From the NCBI GenBank assembly GCA_024640765.1, contig JAHEEK010000013.1, forward strand, positions 1-46,954: a stretch of 46,954 nt of DNA, in the 5' to 3' direction. Positions 1 through 7,795 of this stretch are shown piece after piece. Within the stretch, counting starts at the first letter, position 1. The number at the start of each line of letters is the position of its first letter. The DNA is from Nereida sp024640765. GTDB taxonomy: Bacteria; Pseudomonadota; Alphaproteobacteria; Rhodobacterales; Rhodobacteraceae. Both the position numbers and the translations under genes were made by a program. The notes below the pieces were generated by a model. That model was given only the letters and a program-made list of their open reading frames with translations. It made no database searches and was not told the origin of the DNA.

Positions 1-569
1 ATGCTAAAACTGCCTCTGCTCTGTGTCTTGATACCTTTGTTGAGCAGGGTGGGGCGCAGTGACTTTACTATCCAGCCATTGAGCTCTGCTTCGTCCAGTA
101 CACGGTTAAGTGCTGAGTTGTGATCGTTGATGGTACTCTGTGCTGGCACCTTGCCATTCTGCGCCGTACGCCACGCATCAAACGCTGTTACAGCTGCCAA
201 ATCCAGCTTGGCTATGTCTGTACCCCCAAAGTAGGGTATTAGCCACTTATTGAGCACTTGTATGTAGTCTTTGTACGCCTGCTAGCCCACGCCTTCACGT
301 ATTTCTGTTTCCATACGTGCAATGGCGTGACGAGCTACATCTTTGAATTTCCGGGTAGTGGCTGGAAACTTGTTTTGAATGCGAGCATCAACTTCGTAGT
401 ACAGGCGCTGCGCTACTTCTTTAGCAGCTTCTAAGTCATCAGTCTTAGTTGTTTTGATAAGTCGTTTGCCGCTTGGCAGTGTTAGGCGAGCGTACTAGTT
501 GTCGCTGCCCGCTCGTTTATCCAGTCTGAGTTTTTTGTGAATTTGTATGGAATTCACACCGTAACTCAT
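1..569 (-). pseudogene. Tyrosine-recombinase (phage-type integrase) remnant, two in-frame amber stops, cut by window edge
   Basis: Reading the minus strand from ATG at 569-567, preceded by an AGAGGAA ribosome site, gives one continuous frame of about 189 codons to the window edge. It is broken only by TAG codons at 497-495 and 284-282. The peptide resembles the N-terminal half of phage/island integrases: an arm-type DNA-binding segment (ARLTLPSGKRLIKTTKT) followed by the SAM-like core-binding domain (YKDYIQVLNKWLIPYFG, then FDAWR). The catalytic domain would lie beyond position 1. The first TAG sits where a Trp codon would fit (SDN-stop-YARL). The stretch looks more A+T-rich than the rest of the window. 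Its position just downstream of the tRNA-Cys 3' end is the classical place for an island integrase. I infer a decayed gene; recoding or suppression is less likely. Confidence 0.75.
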
Positions 570-718
570 CTGACAATTCCTCTAACTGATGCCCTCAAAT
601 ATTAGCATTGGAATCGCCAAATCTACACCGATATTTTGTGTACGAATTGTGTGCAAAAAATATTACTACTACATGTTGTCTCGGAGTGTGGATTTTAGCT
701 GAAATATACAAGATATTG
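570..718. other. Gene-free junction between tRNA-Cys 3' end and integrase; presumed att region
   Basis: No credible gene is visible here. The segment is A+T-rich and lies between the tRNA-Cys 3' terminus and the integrase start, so it should include the element side of an attachment site whose core would be the tRNA 3' end. The matching distal repeat would be outside the window and cannot be confirmed. The short overlapping reading frames across 608-1041 on both strands run through the tRNA and look spurious. Confidence 0.35.
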
Positions 719-792
719 TGGAGGCGAGTACCGGAATCGAACCGGTGTACACGGATTTGCAATCCGCTGCGTCACCACTCCGCCAACTCGCC
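719..792 (-). tRNA. tRNA-Cys (anticodon GCA)
   Basis: The minus strand folds into a full cloverleaf. The 7-bp acceptor stem pairs GGCGAGU with ACUCGCC, the anticodon loop UUGCAAA carries GCA, and the T arm reads CCGGUUCGAUUCCGG. The discriminator is U and the CCA end is encoded at 721-719. Cys tRNA is a known integration site for tyrosine-recombinase elements, and an integrase remnant lies immediately beyond the 3' end. No decay is visible in the tRNA itself. Confidence 0.95.
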
Positions 793-958
793 TCGTGCGT
801 TTGCAGTGCAATCGCGTGGTGTAGCGTTGACTTAGCCGTGCGTTTGCCATTGCACAACCCAAAATCGTCTGCTGTGTACTGGCTGCGAACGCCATTGCAG
901 CCTTCTTTGTGCTGTGGCAAAAGCACTGATATATCCAGCAGCCAACGGGATCTACGAT

Positions 959-1612
959 ATGAGCGATTTTGCAATACGCCGCCGCATGATGGTCGACACA
1001 CAAGTGCGCCCGTCGGACGTCACGAAGTTCCCGATTATTGATGCAATGCTGTCGATCCCACGTGAAGTCTATGTACCATCCGGAAAACGTGAGGCGGCCT
1101 ATATGGACGGCGAAGTAGCATTGGGCGCGGGCCGTGTTTTGTTAGAAGCACGCAGCTTTGCCAAGCTTCTTGATGGGCTGACCATAGACACTGATGATCT
1201 TGTTCTCGACGTGGCCTGTGGGCATGGCTACTCCACGGCGGTTCTGGCACATATGGCTGCGGCTGTTGTTGGTGTGGAAAGTGATGCGGAGATGGCCGAG
1301 ATTGCTCAGAGCAATCTGTCAGAAAACAACATCGATAACGCGGCCGTTAAAGATTGTGGGTTAGCGGAAGGGGCTGCTTCTGAGGGGCCGTTTGATGTGA
1401 TCGTGATCAACGGTGGCGTGGAGTTTGTGCCGGATGCGTTGCTAGCACAGCTAAAAGACGGCGGCCGTATCGGTGCGATTATGATGGAAAACGCGCTTGG
1501 GCGGGCCATGATCGGTCACAAACAAGACGGTAAAGTGAGCTGGCGTTTTGCATTTAACGCAACTGCGCCGATCCTGCCGGATTTCCAAGCGGCAACTGCC
1601 TTTCAGCTTTGA
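959..1612 (+). CDS. Protein-L-isoaspartate O-methyltransferase family protein (divergent)
   Basis: A 217-residue class I SAM-dependent methyltransferase of the PCMT type. The N-terminal segment (DTQVRPSDV, then IPREVYVP) is typical of the alphaproteobacterial family. SAM-binding motif I is LDVACGHGYSTAV at residues 83-95, with the acidic ribose-binding residue in VGVESD about residue 107. The family repairs isoaspartyl residues using SAM. The usual S-x-P substrate loop before motif I is replaced by EARSFAKLL, so repair activity is uncertain. I chose ATG 959 because the conserved N-terminus begins there and GGGA lies upstream; an earlier in-frame start at 914 is not conserved-looking. tolC follows after 84 bases. 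Confidence 0.85.
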   Translation: MSDFAIRRRMMVDTQVRPSDVTKFPIIDAMLSIPREVYVPSGKREAAYMDGEVALGAGRVLLEARSFAKLLDGLTIDTDDLVLDVACGHGYSTAVLAHMAAAVVGVESDAEMAEIAQSNLSENNIDNAAVKDCGLAEGAASEGPFDVIVINGGVEFVPDALLAQLKDGGRIGAIMMENALGRAMIGHKQDGKVSWRFAFNATAPILPDFQAATAFQL

Positions 1613-1648
1613 CACTCTGAAAACTATACTAGATAGTTCAGTTAAGGT

Positions 1649-1669
1649 GGGGCGCGGTTTTCGCGCCCC
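1649..1669 (+). other. GC-rich hairpin between methyltransferase and tolC
   Basis: GGGGCGCG and CGCGCCCC pair perfectly (8 bp) around a five-base loop. A smaller inverted repeat, AACTAT/ATAGTT, precedes it at 1622-1638. No T-run follows, so this is at best a weak terminator or an mRNA-processing/attenuation structure 28 bases before the tolC start. Confidence 0.5.
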
Positions 1670-1696
1670 GTAGCTGATCTCTAGGAAGCTTTTCTA

Positions 1697-3073
1697 ATGT
1701 TCTCAACGCCTCGTCGTCCAGCGTATTTTCTTGCAACCGCCATCACCGTCTTTGTAACTCTGCTGCCTCAGGCGTCTGCTGCGGACAACTTAAAAGATGC
1801 GTTGATCGGGGCCTACAAACATTCGGGTCTGTTGCACCAGCAGCGCGCGCTGCTACGTGCTGCTGATGAAGATGTGGCGCAATCAATGGCTGCGCTGAAG
1901 CCGGTCATTGCTTTTTCTGCGGCGGCGACTGGCACAAACGCAAATGCTTTGAATTCCTTTGATTACAGCGCTTCAGGAACACTTTCGGCGCAGATCACAC
2001 TTTATGATAACAATCGCTCACGGCTTGGGGCAGAGGCCGCCAAAGAAGCTGTTCTGGCGGGTCGTGAAGGGCTTGTTTTGGCTGAACAGCAGATTCTGTT
2101 CCGCGCGATTGACGCATACTTGAATGTACGCCGTCAGCGCCAGTTGGTGGCGCTTCGCAATAACAACCTGACCTTGCTGAACCGCGAATTGCGCGCCGCT
2201 CAGGACCGCTTTGATGTAGGTGAAATGACGCGAACAGATGTTGCCCTTGCAGAGGCCCGTATGGCCAGCGCGCGTGGTGATCTGGCGTCTGCGCAAGGTG
2301 CGCTTGGCCGTGCAACGGCGGAATATGCAAATGCAGTTGGGCGCAAGCCGGGTGATTTGCAAGCGGTTGAGCCTGTTCCAAGTCCTGCAAAATCAATCGC
2401 TGCGGCGGCAGAATTTGCACAACGAAACCACCCAAGCACAAAGCGTGCGCAGCGTGAAGTGACCGTTGCGGACTTGAATGTAGCACGCGCCGAAGCTGCT
2501 ATGAGGAGCACAGTAACGCTGACGGGCCGTATCGGGGTTGATGATGATTTTGACACGACCGAAACCGCCCAGATCGAGCTAAGCCAGCCAATTTACCAAG
2601 GTGGGCGTCAGTCGTCCCTAGTGCGACAAGCTCAAGCGCGTCGTGACGCAAGTTTGGCAAACGTGCATGTAGCGAGCAACGATGTGCGACAATCAGTTGA
2701 GAACGCCTTTGCGGATTTGTCCATTGCACGGGCGCAAATTCAGTCGGCCGAGCGTCAGGTGCGCGCGGCACAAACGGCATTTAACGGGGTGCGTGAAGAA
2801 GCAAAGCTTGGTGCACGGACGACACTTGATGTGCTCGACGCTGAGCAGGAACTGTTGAACGCGCGCACACAGCGCATCAGCGCGTTGATCGACGAACGGC
2901 GTGCATCCTACGGTGTGCTGGTTTCAATGGGTCTTTTGACCGCTGATTATCTGAAGCTTGGTATTCAGACATATGATCCCGCTGGTTACTATGAGTTGGT
3001 CAAAGATGGTCCGACGAAAAAATCCAAGCAGGGCCAACAGCTTGATCGTATTCTCAAAGGTCTTAACAAGTAA
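1697..3073 (+). CDS. tolC: TolC-family outer membrane efflux/secretion channel
   Basis: A 458-residue protein with a Sec signal peptide: a basic start, a hydrophobic stretch about residues 11-23, and likely cleavage after ASA near residue 28. The mature part is long Ala/Gln/Arg-rich helices in two repeats, as in the OEP family. Recognisable features are DARLTRTDVALAEARMA-like helix pairs (GEMTRTDVALAEARMA), LSQPIYQGGR at the start of the second repeat, and GARTTLDVLDAEQELLNAR near the C-terminus. TolC trimers form an outer-membrane barrel plus periplasmic tunnel used by type I secretion and RND/MFS efflux pumps. No partner pump is adjacent. An AGGAAG ribosome site precedes ATG 1697. Confidence 0.93.
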   Translation: MFSTPRRPAYFLATAITVFVTLLPQASAADNLKDALIGAYKHSGLLHQQRALLRAADEDVAQSMAALKPVIAFSAAATGTNANALNSFDYSASGTLSAQITLYDNNRSRLGAEAAKEAVLAGREGLVLAEQQILFRAIDAYLNVRRQRQLVALRNNNLTLLNRELRAAQDRFDVGEMTRTDVALAEARMASARGDLASAQGALGRATAEYANAVGRKPGDLQAVEPVPSPAKSIAAAAEFAQRNHPSTKRAQREVTVADLNVARAEAAMRSTVTLTGRIGVDDDFDTTETAQIELSQPIYQGGRQSSLVRQAQARRDASLANVHVASNDVRQSVENAFADLSIARAQIQSAERQVRAAQTAFNGVREEAKLGARTTLDVLDAEQELLNARTQRISALIDERRASYGVLVSMGLLTADYLKLGIQTYDPAGYYELVKDGPTKKSKQGQQLDRILKGLNK

Positions 3074-3170
3074 GCACATTACGCGTGTGATTTACTGTGT
3101 GAGCAGCAACCTGTTGTTGCGCGCGGGATGCTCGGCTAGTGTCGCGGTAAGCAACTTACGGGCAAACTCA

Positions 3171-3764
3171 ATGTCGGACACAGTCAATAACGCAGATATC
3201 GAAGACGTTTTGTCGTCTATTCGTCGATTGGTCGCCGATGATGCACCTGCGCGCCAGAGAGCGGCGGAGACACCAGCTGCAGAACCTACGTCAGAGGCGC
3301 AAAAACCTGCTGCACGGCTGTTGCTGACCGAAGCGTTGCGCATGGATCTCGATGAGGCGGCGGATACAGCAGCTGCTACCGCACCGATTGAGCATGCAGT
3401 TGCCACAGCGGCCGCAGCTGAGATCGAAGATAACGTAGTGGCGTTTTTTACCGGTGACGCGAAATCCACTGCGTCTCAGGTGCCCCCATATGAGGATCAA
3501 GAAGCTGAGGCGGCGCTTTTGTCGGATGCTGATCTGTCCTCAGTCGTGGCGGATGAGGTCTGTGCAGAAACGTCGGCAAATTCAGCTGAAGACAACAACA
3601 TGTTCCAAGAGCATGTGATGGATGAGGATGCTCTGCGCGAGTTGATCGGCAAACTTGTCCGAGAGGAACTTCAGGGCGAGTTAGGCGAGCGGATCAGCCG
3701 TAATGTCCGAAAACTGGTACGGCGCGAAATCCACCGCGCAATGGCAAGTATCGATCTGGATTAG
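3171..3764 (+). CDS. PopZ-like DUF2497 polar organising protein
   Basis: A 197-residue acidic protein. It starts with a short amphipathic helix (ADIEDVLSSIRRLVADD, about residues 9-25) closely patterned on the Caulobacter PopZ N-terminus (EEILASIRRIISED). An Ala/Glu/Pro-rich low-complexity middle follows, then a conserved C-terminal helical region (LRELIGKLVREEL, then ISRNVRKLVRREIHRA). In PopZ the C-terminus oligomerises and the N-terminus recruits partners such as ParB at the cell pole. I infer a similar scaffold role here. ATG 3171 is chosen because the conserved segment starts at once; upstream in-frame sequence overlaps tolC. It follows tolC by about 97 bases and its stop overlaps the convergent cobQ stop by 4 bases. 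Confidence 0.8.
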   Translation: MSDTVNNADIEDVLSSIRRLVADDAPARQRAAETPAAEPTSEAQKPAARLLLTEALRMDLDEAADTAAATAPIEHAVATAAAAEIEDNVVAFFTGDAKSTASQVPPYEDQEAEAALLSDADLSSVVADEVCAETSANSAEDNNMFQEHVMDEDALRELIGKLVREELQGELGERISRNVRKLVRREIHRAMASIDLD

Positions 3765-5227
3765 GCCGTAGATCCGCGTATATCAGCGGCGCATGCCAAC
3801 AAAGTGTCGATATCCATATGCTTCTCTAGGTGATCAGCAAGCGCATCAAGCGTGGCCTCTACATCGCCTTGATAATCAAGCTGCCTGGATGTGCCGCCCA
3901 ATTCTGCAAGGTAGGCTGCGCGAAATTTATCTGCTGCAAAAAGCCCGTGCAGATAACACCCTTTGATCCTGCCATTCGCGGATGCGGCCCCCTCAGAGCG
4001 CCCATCTAGGGTCAACCAAGAGGCGTCGCAGTCTTTGCCTGTCGTTTTGCCTAAGTGAATTTCATACCCTTCAACTGGGTGGCCGGATGCTGTGTGAAAT
4101 GCGGATGATAAGCTAAGGCGTTTTTGGGGGTGCATGACCGTTTCAACGTCAAGCAGACCCAGCCCATCGACGGAACAAGCCGGTCCCTCAATGCCATCGG
4201 GATCATGGATTTTGCTCCCCAACATCTGATAACCACCGCAAATACCCAAAACATGACCGCCACGCCGCACATGGGCCTGCAGATCGATGTCCCAGCCTTG
4301 TCGCTTGAAATGGGCCAGATCGGCGATCGTTGATTTACTGCCCGGTATCAAAACCAGCTGCGCATCAGCGGGCAGGGGGCGTCCGGCCTCAATGATTTCA
4401 ACTGTGATGTCCGGCTCGGACGAAAGCGGGTCCAGATCGTCAAAATTTGCAATGCGACCAAGGCGCGGCACGGCAATCTTGAATGCGCCACCGGTTCGGC
4501 TGGCAACATCCATCACGTCTTCGGCAGGCAGTTTCCACGCATCGGCAAACCAAGGGATCACGCCCAACGACGTCCAGCCGGTGTGATCCATGATTGCGGT
4601 TAGCCCCCCATCAAATAGGGTCGTATCGCCGCGAAATTTATTGATGCCGAATGCCTTAATCCGCGCGCGGTCCTCGGAGGGTAGCACCACATGGGTGCCG
4701 ACCAGTTGGGCAATAACGCCGCCGCGATCAATGTCACCGATTAGGACCACGGGAACCCCTGCGGCTTCGGCAAAACCCATGTTCGCAATGTCGCCCGCGC
4801 GCAAGTTGACCTCCGCAGGTGAGCCCGCGCCTTCGATGATCACCAGATCGGTGGTGCTTGCGAGACGGTGAAAACTTTCAAGGACGGCTTGCATAAGCTT
4901 GGGTTTTGCTTTGGCGTAATCACGTGCTTTGAGTGTGGCAACGCGCTCGCCTTGTACGATGACTTGTGCACCAATGTCGGTTTCGGGTTTGAGCAAAACG
5001 GGGTTCATATCCGTGTGCGGGGCCACGCCACACGCCATTGCTTGAAGCGCTTGGGCGCGGCCGATTTCGCCCCCATCTTCAGTGACAGCGGCGTTGTTGG
5101 ACATGTTTTGCGGCTTGAACGGGCGCACGCTCATGCCGCGCCGTACGCACGCACGCGCGATGCCAGCCACCAAGATCGACTTGCCCACATTTGAGCCGGC
5201 ACCTTGTATCATGATTGCTTTTGTCAT
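3761..5227 (-). CDS. cobQ: Cobyric acid synthase (CobQ)
   Basis: A 488-residue enzyme that amidates side chains b, d, e and g of adenosyl-cobyrinic acid a,c-diamide in B12 synthesis, using glutamine and ATP. The N-terminal ATP-binding domain has the P-loop variant GAGSNVGKS (residues 9-17) and KPQNMSNN (about 38-45). The C-terminal triad-type glutaminase domain has the nucleophile Cys330 in HVLGICGGYQMLG and a late HGLF histidine. Length and domain order are normal for the family. No other cob genes are in the window, so the pathway is scattered. It is divergent from the frameshifted gene at 5280, with only 52 bases between starts. Confidence 0.95.
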   Translation of the reverse strand: MTKAIMIQGAGSNVGKSILVAGIARACVRRGMSVRPFKPQNMSNNAAVTEDGGEIGRAQALQAMACGVAPHTDMNPVLLKPETDIGAQVIVQGERVATLKARDYAKAKPKLMQAVLESFHRLASTTDLVIIEGAGSPAEVNLRAGDIANMGFAEAAGVPVVLIGDIDRGGVIAQLVGTHVVLPSEDRARIKAFGINKFRGDTTLFDGGLTAIMDHTGWTSLGVIPWFADAWKLPAEDVMDVASRTGGAFKIAVPRLGRIANFDDLDPLSSEPDITVEIIEAGRPLPADAQLVLIPGSKSTIADLAHFKRQGWDIDLQAHVRRGGHVLGICGGYQMLGSKIHDPDGIEGPACSVDGLGLLDVETVMHPQKRLSLSSAFHTASGHPVEGYEIHLGKTTGKDCDASWLTLDGRSEGAASANGRIKGCYLHGLFAADKFRAAYLAELGGTSRQLDYQGDVEATLDALADHLEKHMDIDTLLACAADIRGSTA

Positions 5228-5279
5228 TGTGCCCCCTCGCGTTAACTGTGTTTACATTGACCCGCAGCGGAGGGCTACG

Positions 5280-5853
5280 ATGAACACACCGGCACATCTG
5301 ATTTTTGGACTGGCGGTATTTGGCCGCCCGAACGCGTCACGGGTCACTGCTGCCGCATTGGCCGGTGCGCTGATCCCTGATGCATCACTTTATGTGATGG
5401 CAGGGTGGTCACTGTTTGTGATGGGAATTGATCCGCGCATTGTGTTCGGCGAGCTTTACTTTTCCGATCTCTGGCAGGCCGTTTTTCGGATCGATAACAG
5501 TTTTATTTTATGGGGGGGCTGGCTTTGCCGCGGCGCTTTGGTGGCGGCTGGATTGGGCAATTGCTCTTTGCGGCGCGGCTCTTTTACATCTGCTGTTTGA
5601 TTTTCCGCTGCATCATGATGATGGGCGGGCACATTTCTGGCCCCTAACGGATTGGATTTACCAAAGCCCGCTCAGCTATTGGGATCGCAATCATTATGCT
5701 GGGATTGTCGCGGCGATTGAAATGGGGATGAGCCTGATTGCTGGCGTTTTCATTGTACGACGTTTTTGGGGCAGCAAACTGATCGTCGGCTTGAGCGGTG
5801 TATTGATTGCGGTACAGGTTGTGCCTGGCTTGATCTGGGCGTTTGTGTTTTAG
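5280..5853 (+). pseudogene. YdjM/DUF457-like inner-membrane protein, frameshifted in a G7 run
   Basis: A CGGAGGG ribosome site precedes ATG 5280. The first frame gives MNTPAHLIFGLAVFG and ALIPDASLYVM up to residue 78 (FILWG). It then runs into nonsense and a stop at 5600, while the next frame continues with AGFAAALWWRLDWAI and LLFDFPLHHDDGRAHF to a stop at 5853. Removing one G from the seven-G run at 5512-5518 joins the frames into an exact 190-codon gene. The joined protein has several membrane spans and His/Asp residues like the YdjM/DUF457 metal-dependent hydrolase family. It may be a true pseudogene, a sequencing error in the homopolymer, or slippage-controlled. The family call is tentative; the frameshift is clear. 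Confidence 0.75.
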
Positions 5854-5957
5854 CCTGAAATTAACGGGGATAGCCGCGTTAAATCGCTTATAAAAAATGC
5901 GCCCTAAATACTAAGACGCATTCTATAAATTCTTTTGCAGTGAGGTTCGCAGTACGC

Positions 5958-6275
5958 TTAAGCGGCTTCGGCCTGTGCTGCGTTGCGACGCTCGCTTTCT
6001 TCACGGCTAAGTGCCACGGATGTCCGTACGCCCTTGCCAACAAAATCCATCAAGCCTTCGACAACACGTTCGTTCGGATCAATACCTGCGCAGCTTAGAA
6101 CTTCGCGACCATCACGCGAACGTGCCCAACGGGCGATTTGGTCTGGACCATTTCCGTATTTCTTGTCATCAGCGATCGCGTCGTCCAATGCGGCCAGCAC
6201 CACCGCTGCAAATAGCTTGCGTGCGCGGTTGCCTTGTTCGTTGTTAAATGCAGTGCCATCAACGAAATCTTGCAT
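5958..6275 (-). CDS. Small conserved alphaproteobacterial protein (DUF6280-like)
   Basis: A 105-residue soluble, helix-rich protein (MQDFVDGTAFNNEQGNR, AVVLAALDDAIADDKKYG, ARSRDGREVLSCAG) that I associate with a conserved Rhodobacteraceae family of unknown function. ATG 6275 is chosen because a strong AGGAGA site lies seven bases upstream; a longer in-frame start at 6383 has no such site and would add an unlike N-terminus. It is divergent from efp across a 212-base intergenic region. No catalytic motif is evident and no function can be assigned. Confidence 0.8.
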   Translation of the reverse strand: MQDFVDGTAFNNEQGNRARKLFAAVVLAALDDAIADDKKYGNGPDQIARWARSRDGREVLSCAGIDPNERVVEGLMDFVGKGVRTSVALSREESERRNAAQAEAA

Positions 6276-6417
6276 CTCGTCTCCTAAATACAGTTGGTCT
6301 TGTTCTCGGCGTTGGGTCGTTATGGACCATTCAATACGATTCGGGGAAGTATTTTTTGCATGGCTGTCATGATGAAAACGCATGGCTTTTTACCGAATTG
6401 TAATAATCGGCCCTCGC

Positions 6418-6446
6418 TTGCCAGTTTCTCTTACCAAAGATATAGG
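6418..6446 (+). promoter_or_regulatory. Candidate sigma-70-type promoter for efp
   Basis: TTGCCA at 6418-6423 and TATAGG at 6441-6446 are separated by 17 bases, about 40 bases before the efp start. Spacing and hexamers fit a vegetative promoter, though this is by eye only. Confidence 0.45.
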
Positions 6447-6487
6447 CGCTGTTAATAGTATATCAACACTTGCGGGACATCCGACCT

Positions 6488-7051
6488 ATGCCAAAAATTA
6501 ACGGAAACGAGATTAGACCAGGTAATGTTTTGGAACATAACGGCGGGCTTTGGGCCGCTGTTAAAGTAGACCATGTGAAGCCGGGCAAGGGCGGTGCTTT
6601 TGCTCAGGTTGAGATGAAGAACCTTCGTAACGGCTCAAAGCTTAACGAGCGTTTTCGCAGTGCCGACAAAGTTGAGCGCGTCCGCCTTGAGCAAAAAGAC
6701 CAGCAGTTCCTTTTTGAAAGCGACGGCATGCTGACGTTCATGGATACCGAGACTTATGAACAAATTGAACTGCCCGCAGATATTTTGGGCGAGCGCCGCG
6801 CATTTTTGCAAGACGGCATGACCATCGTCATCGAATACCACGAAGCCGAAGCGCTTAACGCAACGCTGCCACAAAAAGTGGTGTGTAAAGTTGTTGAGAC
6901 AGAGCCAGTCGTGAAAGGTCAGACAGCCGCAAACAGCTTTAAGCCGGCGGTTCTGGATAACGGGTTCAAAGTAATGGTACCGCCGTTTGTTGGTCAGGAT
7001 GAAGACATCGTCGTGAACACAGAAACGATGGAATACGCAGAGCGCGCCTAA
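6488..7051 (+). CDS. efp: Translation elongation factor P
   Basis: A 187-residue EF-P, the tRNA-shaped factor that binds between the ribosomal P and E sites and relieves stalling at consecutive prolines. The N-terminal KOW-like domain carries KPGKGGAF with Lys34 at the loop tip, the position modified by lysylation in many bacteria. The two OB domains follow, with the family signature KVVETEPVVKGQTA near residue 136 and a normal C-terminus. ATG 6488 (MPKINGNEIRPG) is the conventional start. Its stop overlaps the convergent ygfZ stop by 4 bases. Confidence 0.97.
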   Translation: MPKINGNEIRPGNVLEHNGGLWAAVKVDHVKPGKGGAFAQVEMKNLRNGSKLNERFRSADKVERVRLEQKDQQFLFESDGMLTFMDTETYEQIELPADILGERRAFLQDGMTIVIEYHEAEALNATLPQKVVCKVVETEPVVKGQTAANSFKPAVLDNGFKVMVPPFVGQDEDIVVNTETMEYAERA

Positions 7052-7776
7052 TCGACAACGGTGAGGGCGGTTTCATCTGCCCTCATCCCTTTGGCGCGGT
7101 CAAATCTGATGTGTGCCAGTCCCAAATTCCCCGACACTGAATAAAGATGACCCGCAGGCTTGCCGTCCTTGGTGATGGGGGTATCGGCCTTTGCGCTGCC
7201 GTCATGGGCGACTTTAACTAGGCCCTTTTTCAGCTCGGTCTTATGTTTCATCCGGGCACAAATCTCCTGCCCGACAAAACATCCCTTTTTGAAGTCTATG
7301 CCGTTCAGGCGCTCGAACCCCGCCTCAAGAATGTAGGTGTCGGGCGTCAGCTCAATCCCTGTTTGCGGCACGGCTAAACGTACGCTCAGGGCTGAAAGTG
7401 CGTCCGCTGTGATCGCTGAAGGCGCGCTGCTATCGATTGCGGTGCTATAGGCGCGATGGGGCAATTCATGGTGGCGCGGATCAGCATGGCCGCTGCCAAG
7501 CGATACGGACAGATCACTTTGCGCAATGACCACATCTGCGCGCAGTTTATACATGTTCAGCCGCGTGAACAGTAGGCTGGCGTGGGTGCTGGCCACATCA
7601 AGTAACACTTGCTCCGCGTCATTGAGTAAGAAGAAATCAGCAACAAATTTACCCTGCGCGGTCAACAGCGCCGCATATGTGAACGGGCTCTGCGCATCAA
7701 ATGAATTGGTGATGAGCCCTGCCAGAAAGCTATGACGGTCAGGCCCTGTGATTGTAAAAACGGTGCGGTCGATCAT
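7048..7776 (-). CDS. ygfZ: YgfZ/GcvT-like folate-binding protein
   Basis: A 242-residue member of the YgfZ/CAF17 branch of the glycine-cleavage T-protein fold, which uses folate to help assemble or maintain certain 4Fe-4S enzymes. The diagnostic KGCFVGQE motif, with its conserved Cys, is at residues 164-171. The N-terminal half has the typical TITGPDRHSFLAGLITN opening. Length is slightly shorter than the E. coli protein, as is usual in alphaproteobacteria. It lies 19 bases downstream of the exporter gene on the same strand, so co-transcription is likely. Confidence 0.9.
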   Translation of the reverse strand: MIDRTVFTITGPDRHSFLAGLITNSFDAQSPFTYAALLTAQGKFVADFFLLNDAEQVLLDVASTHASLLFTRLNMYKLRADVVIAQSDLSVSLGSGHADPRHHELPHRAYSTAIDSSAPSAITADALSALSVRLAVPQTGIELTPDTYILEAGFERLNGIDFKKGCFVGQEICARMKHKTELKKGLVKVAHDGSAKADTPITKDGKPAGHLYSVSGNLGLAHIRFDRAKGMRADETALTVVD

Positions 7777-7795
7777 GGGTTATGCCTACAGTTAA

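Noticed and set aside
608..1041. Several overlapping frames of 75-110 codons on both strands around the tRNA
   Set aside because: They translate through the tRNA-Cys gene itself and show no protein-like conservation.
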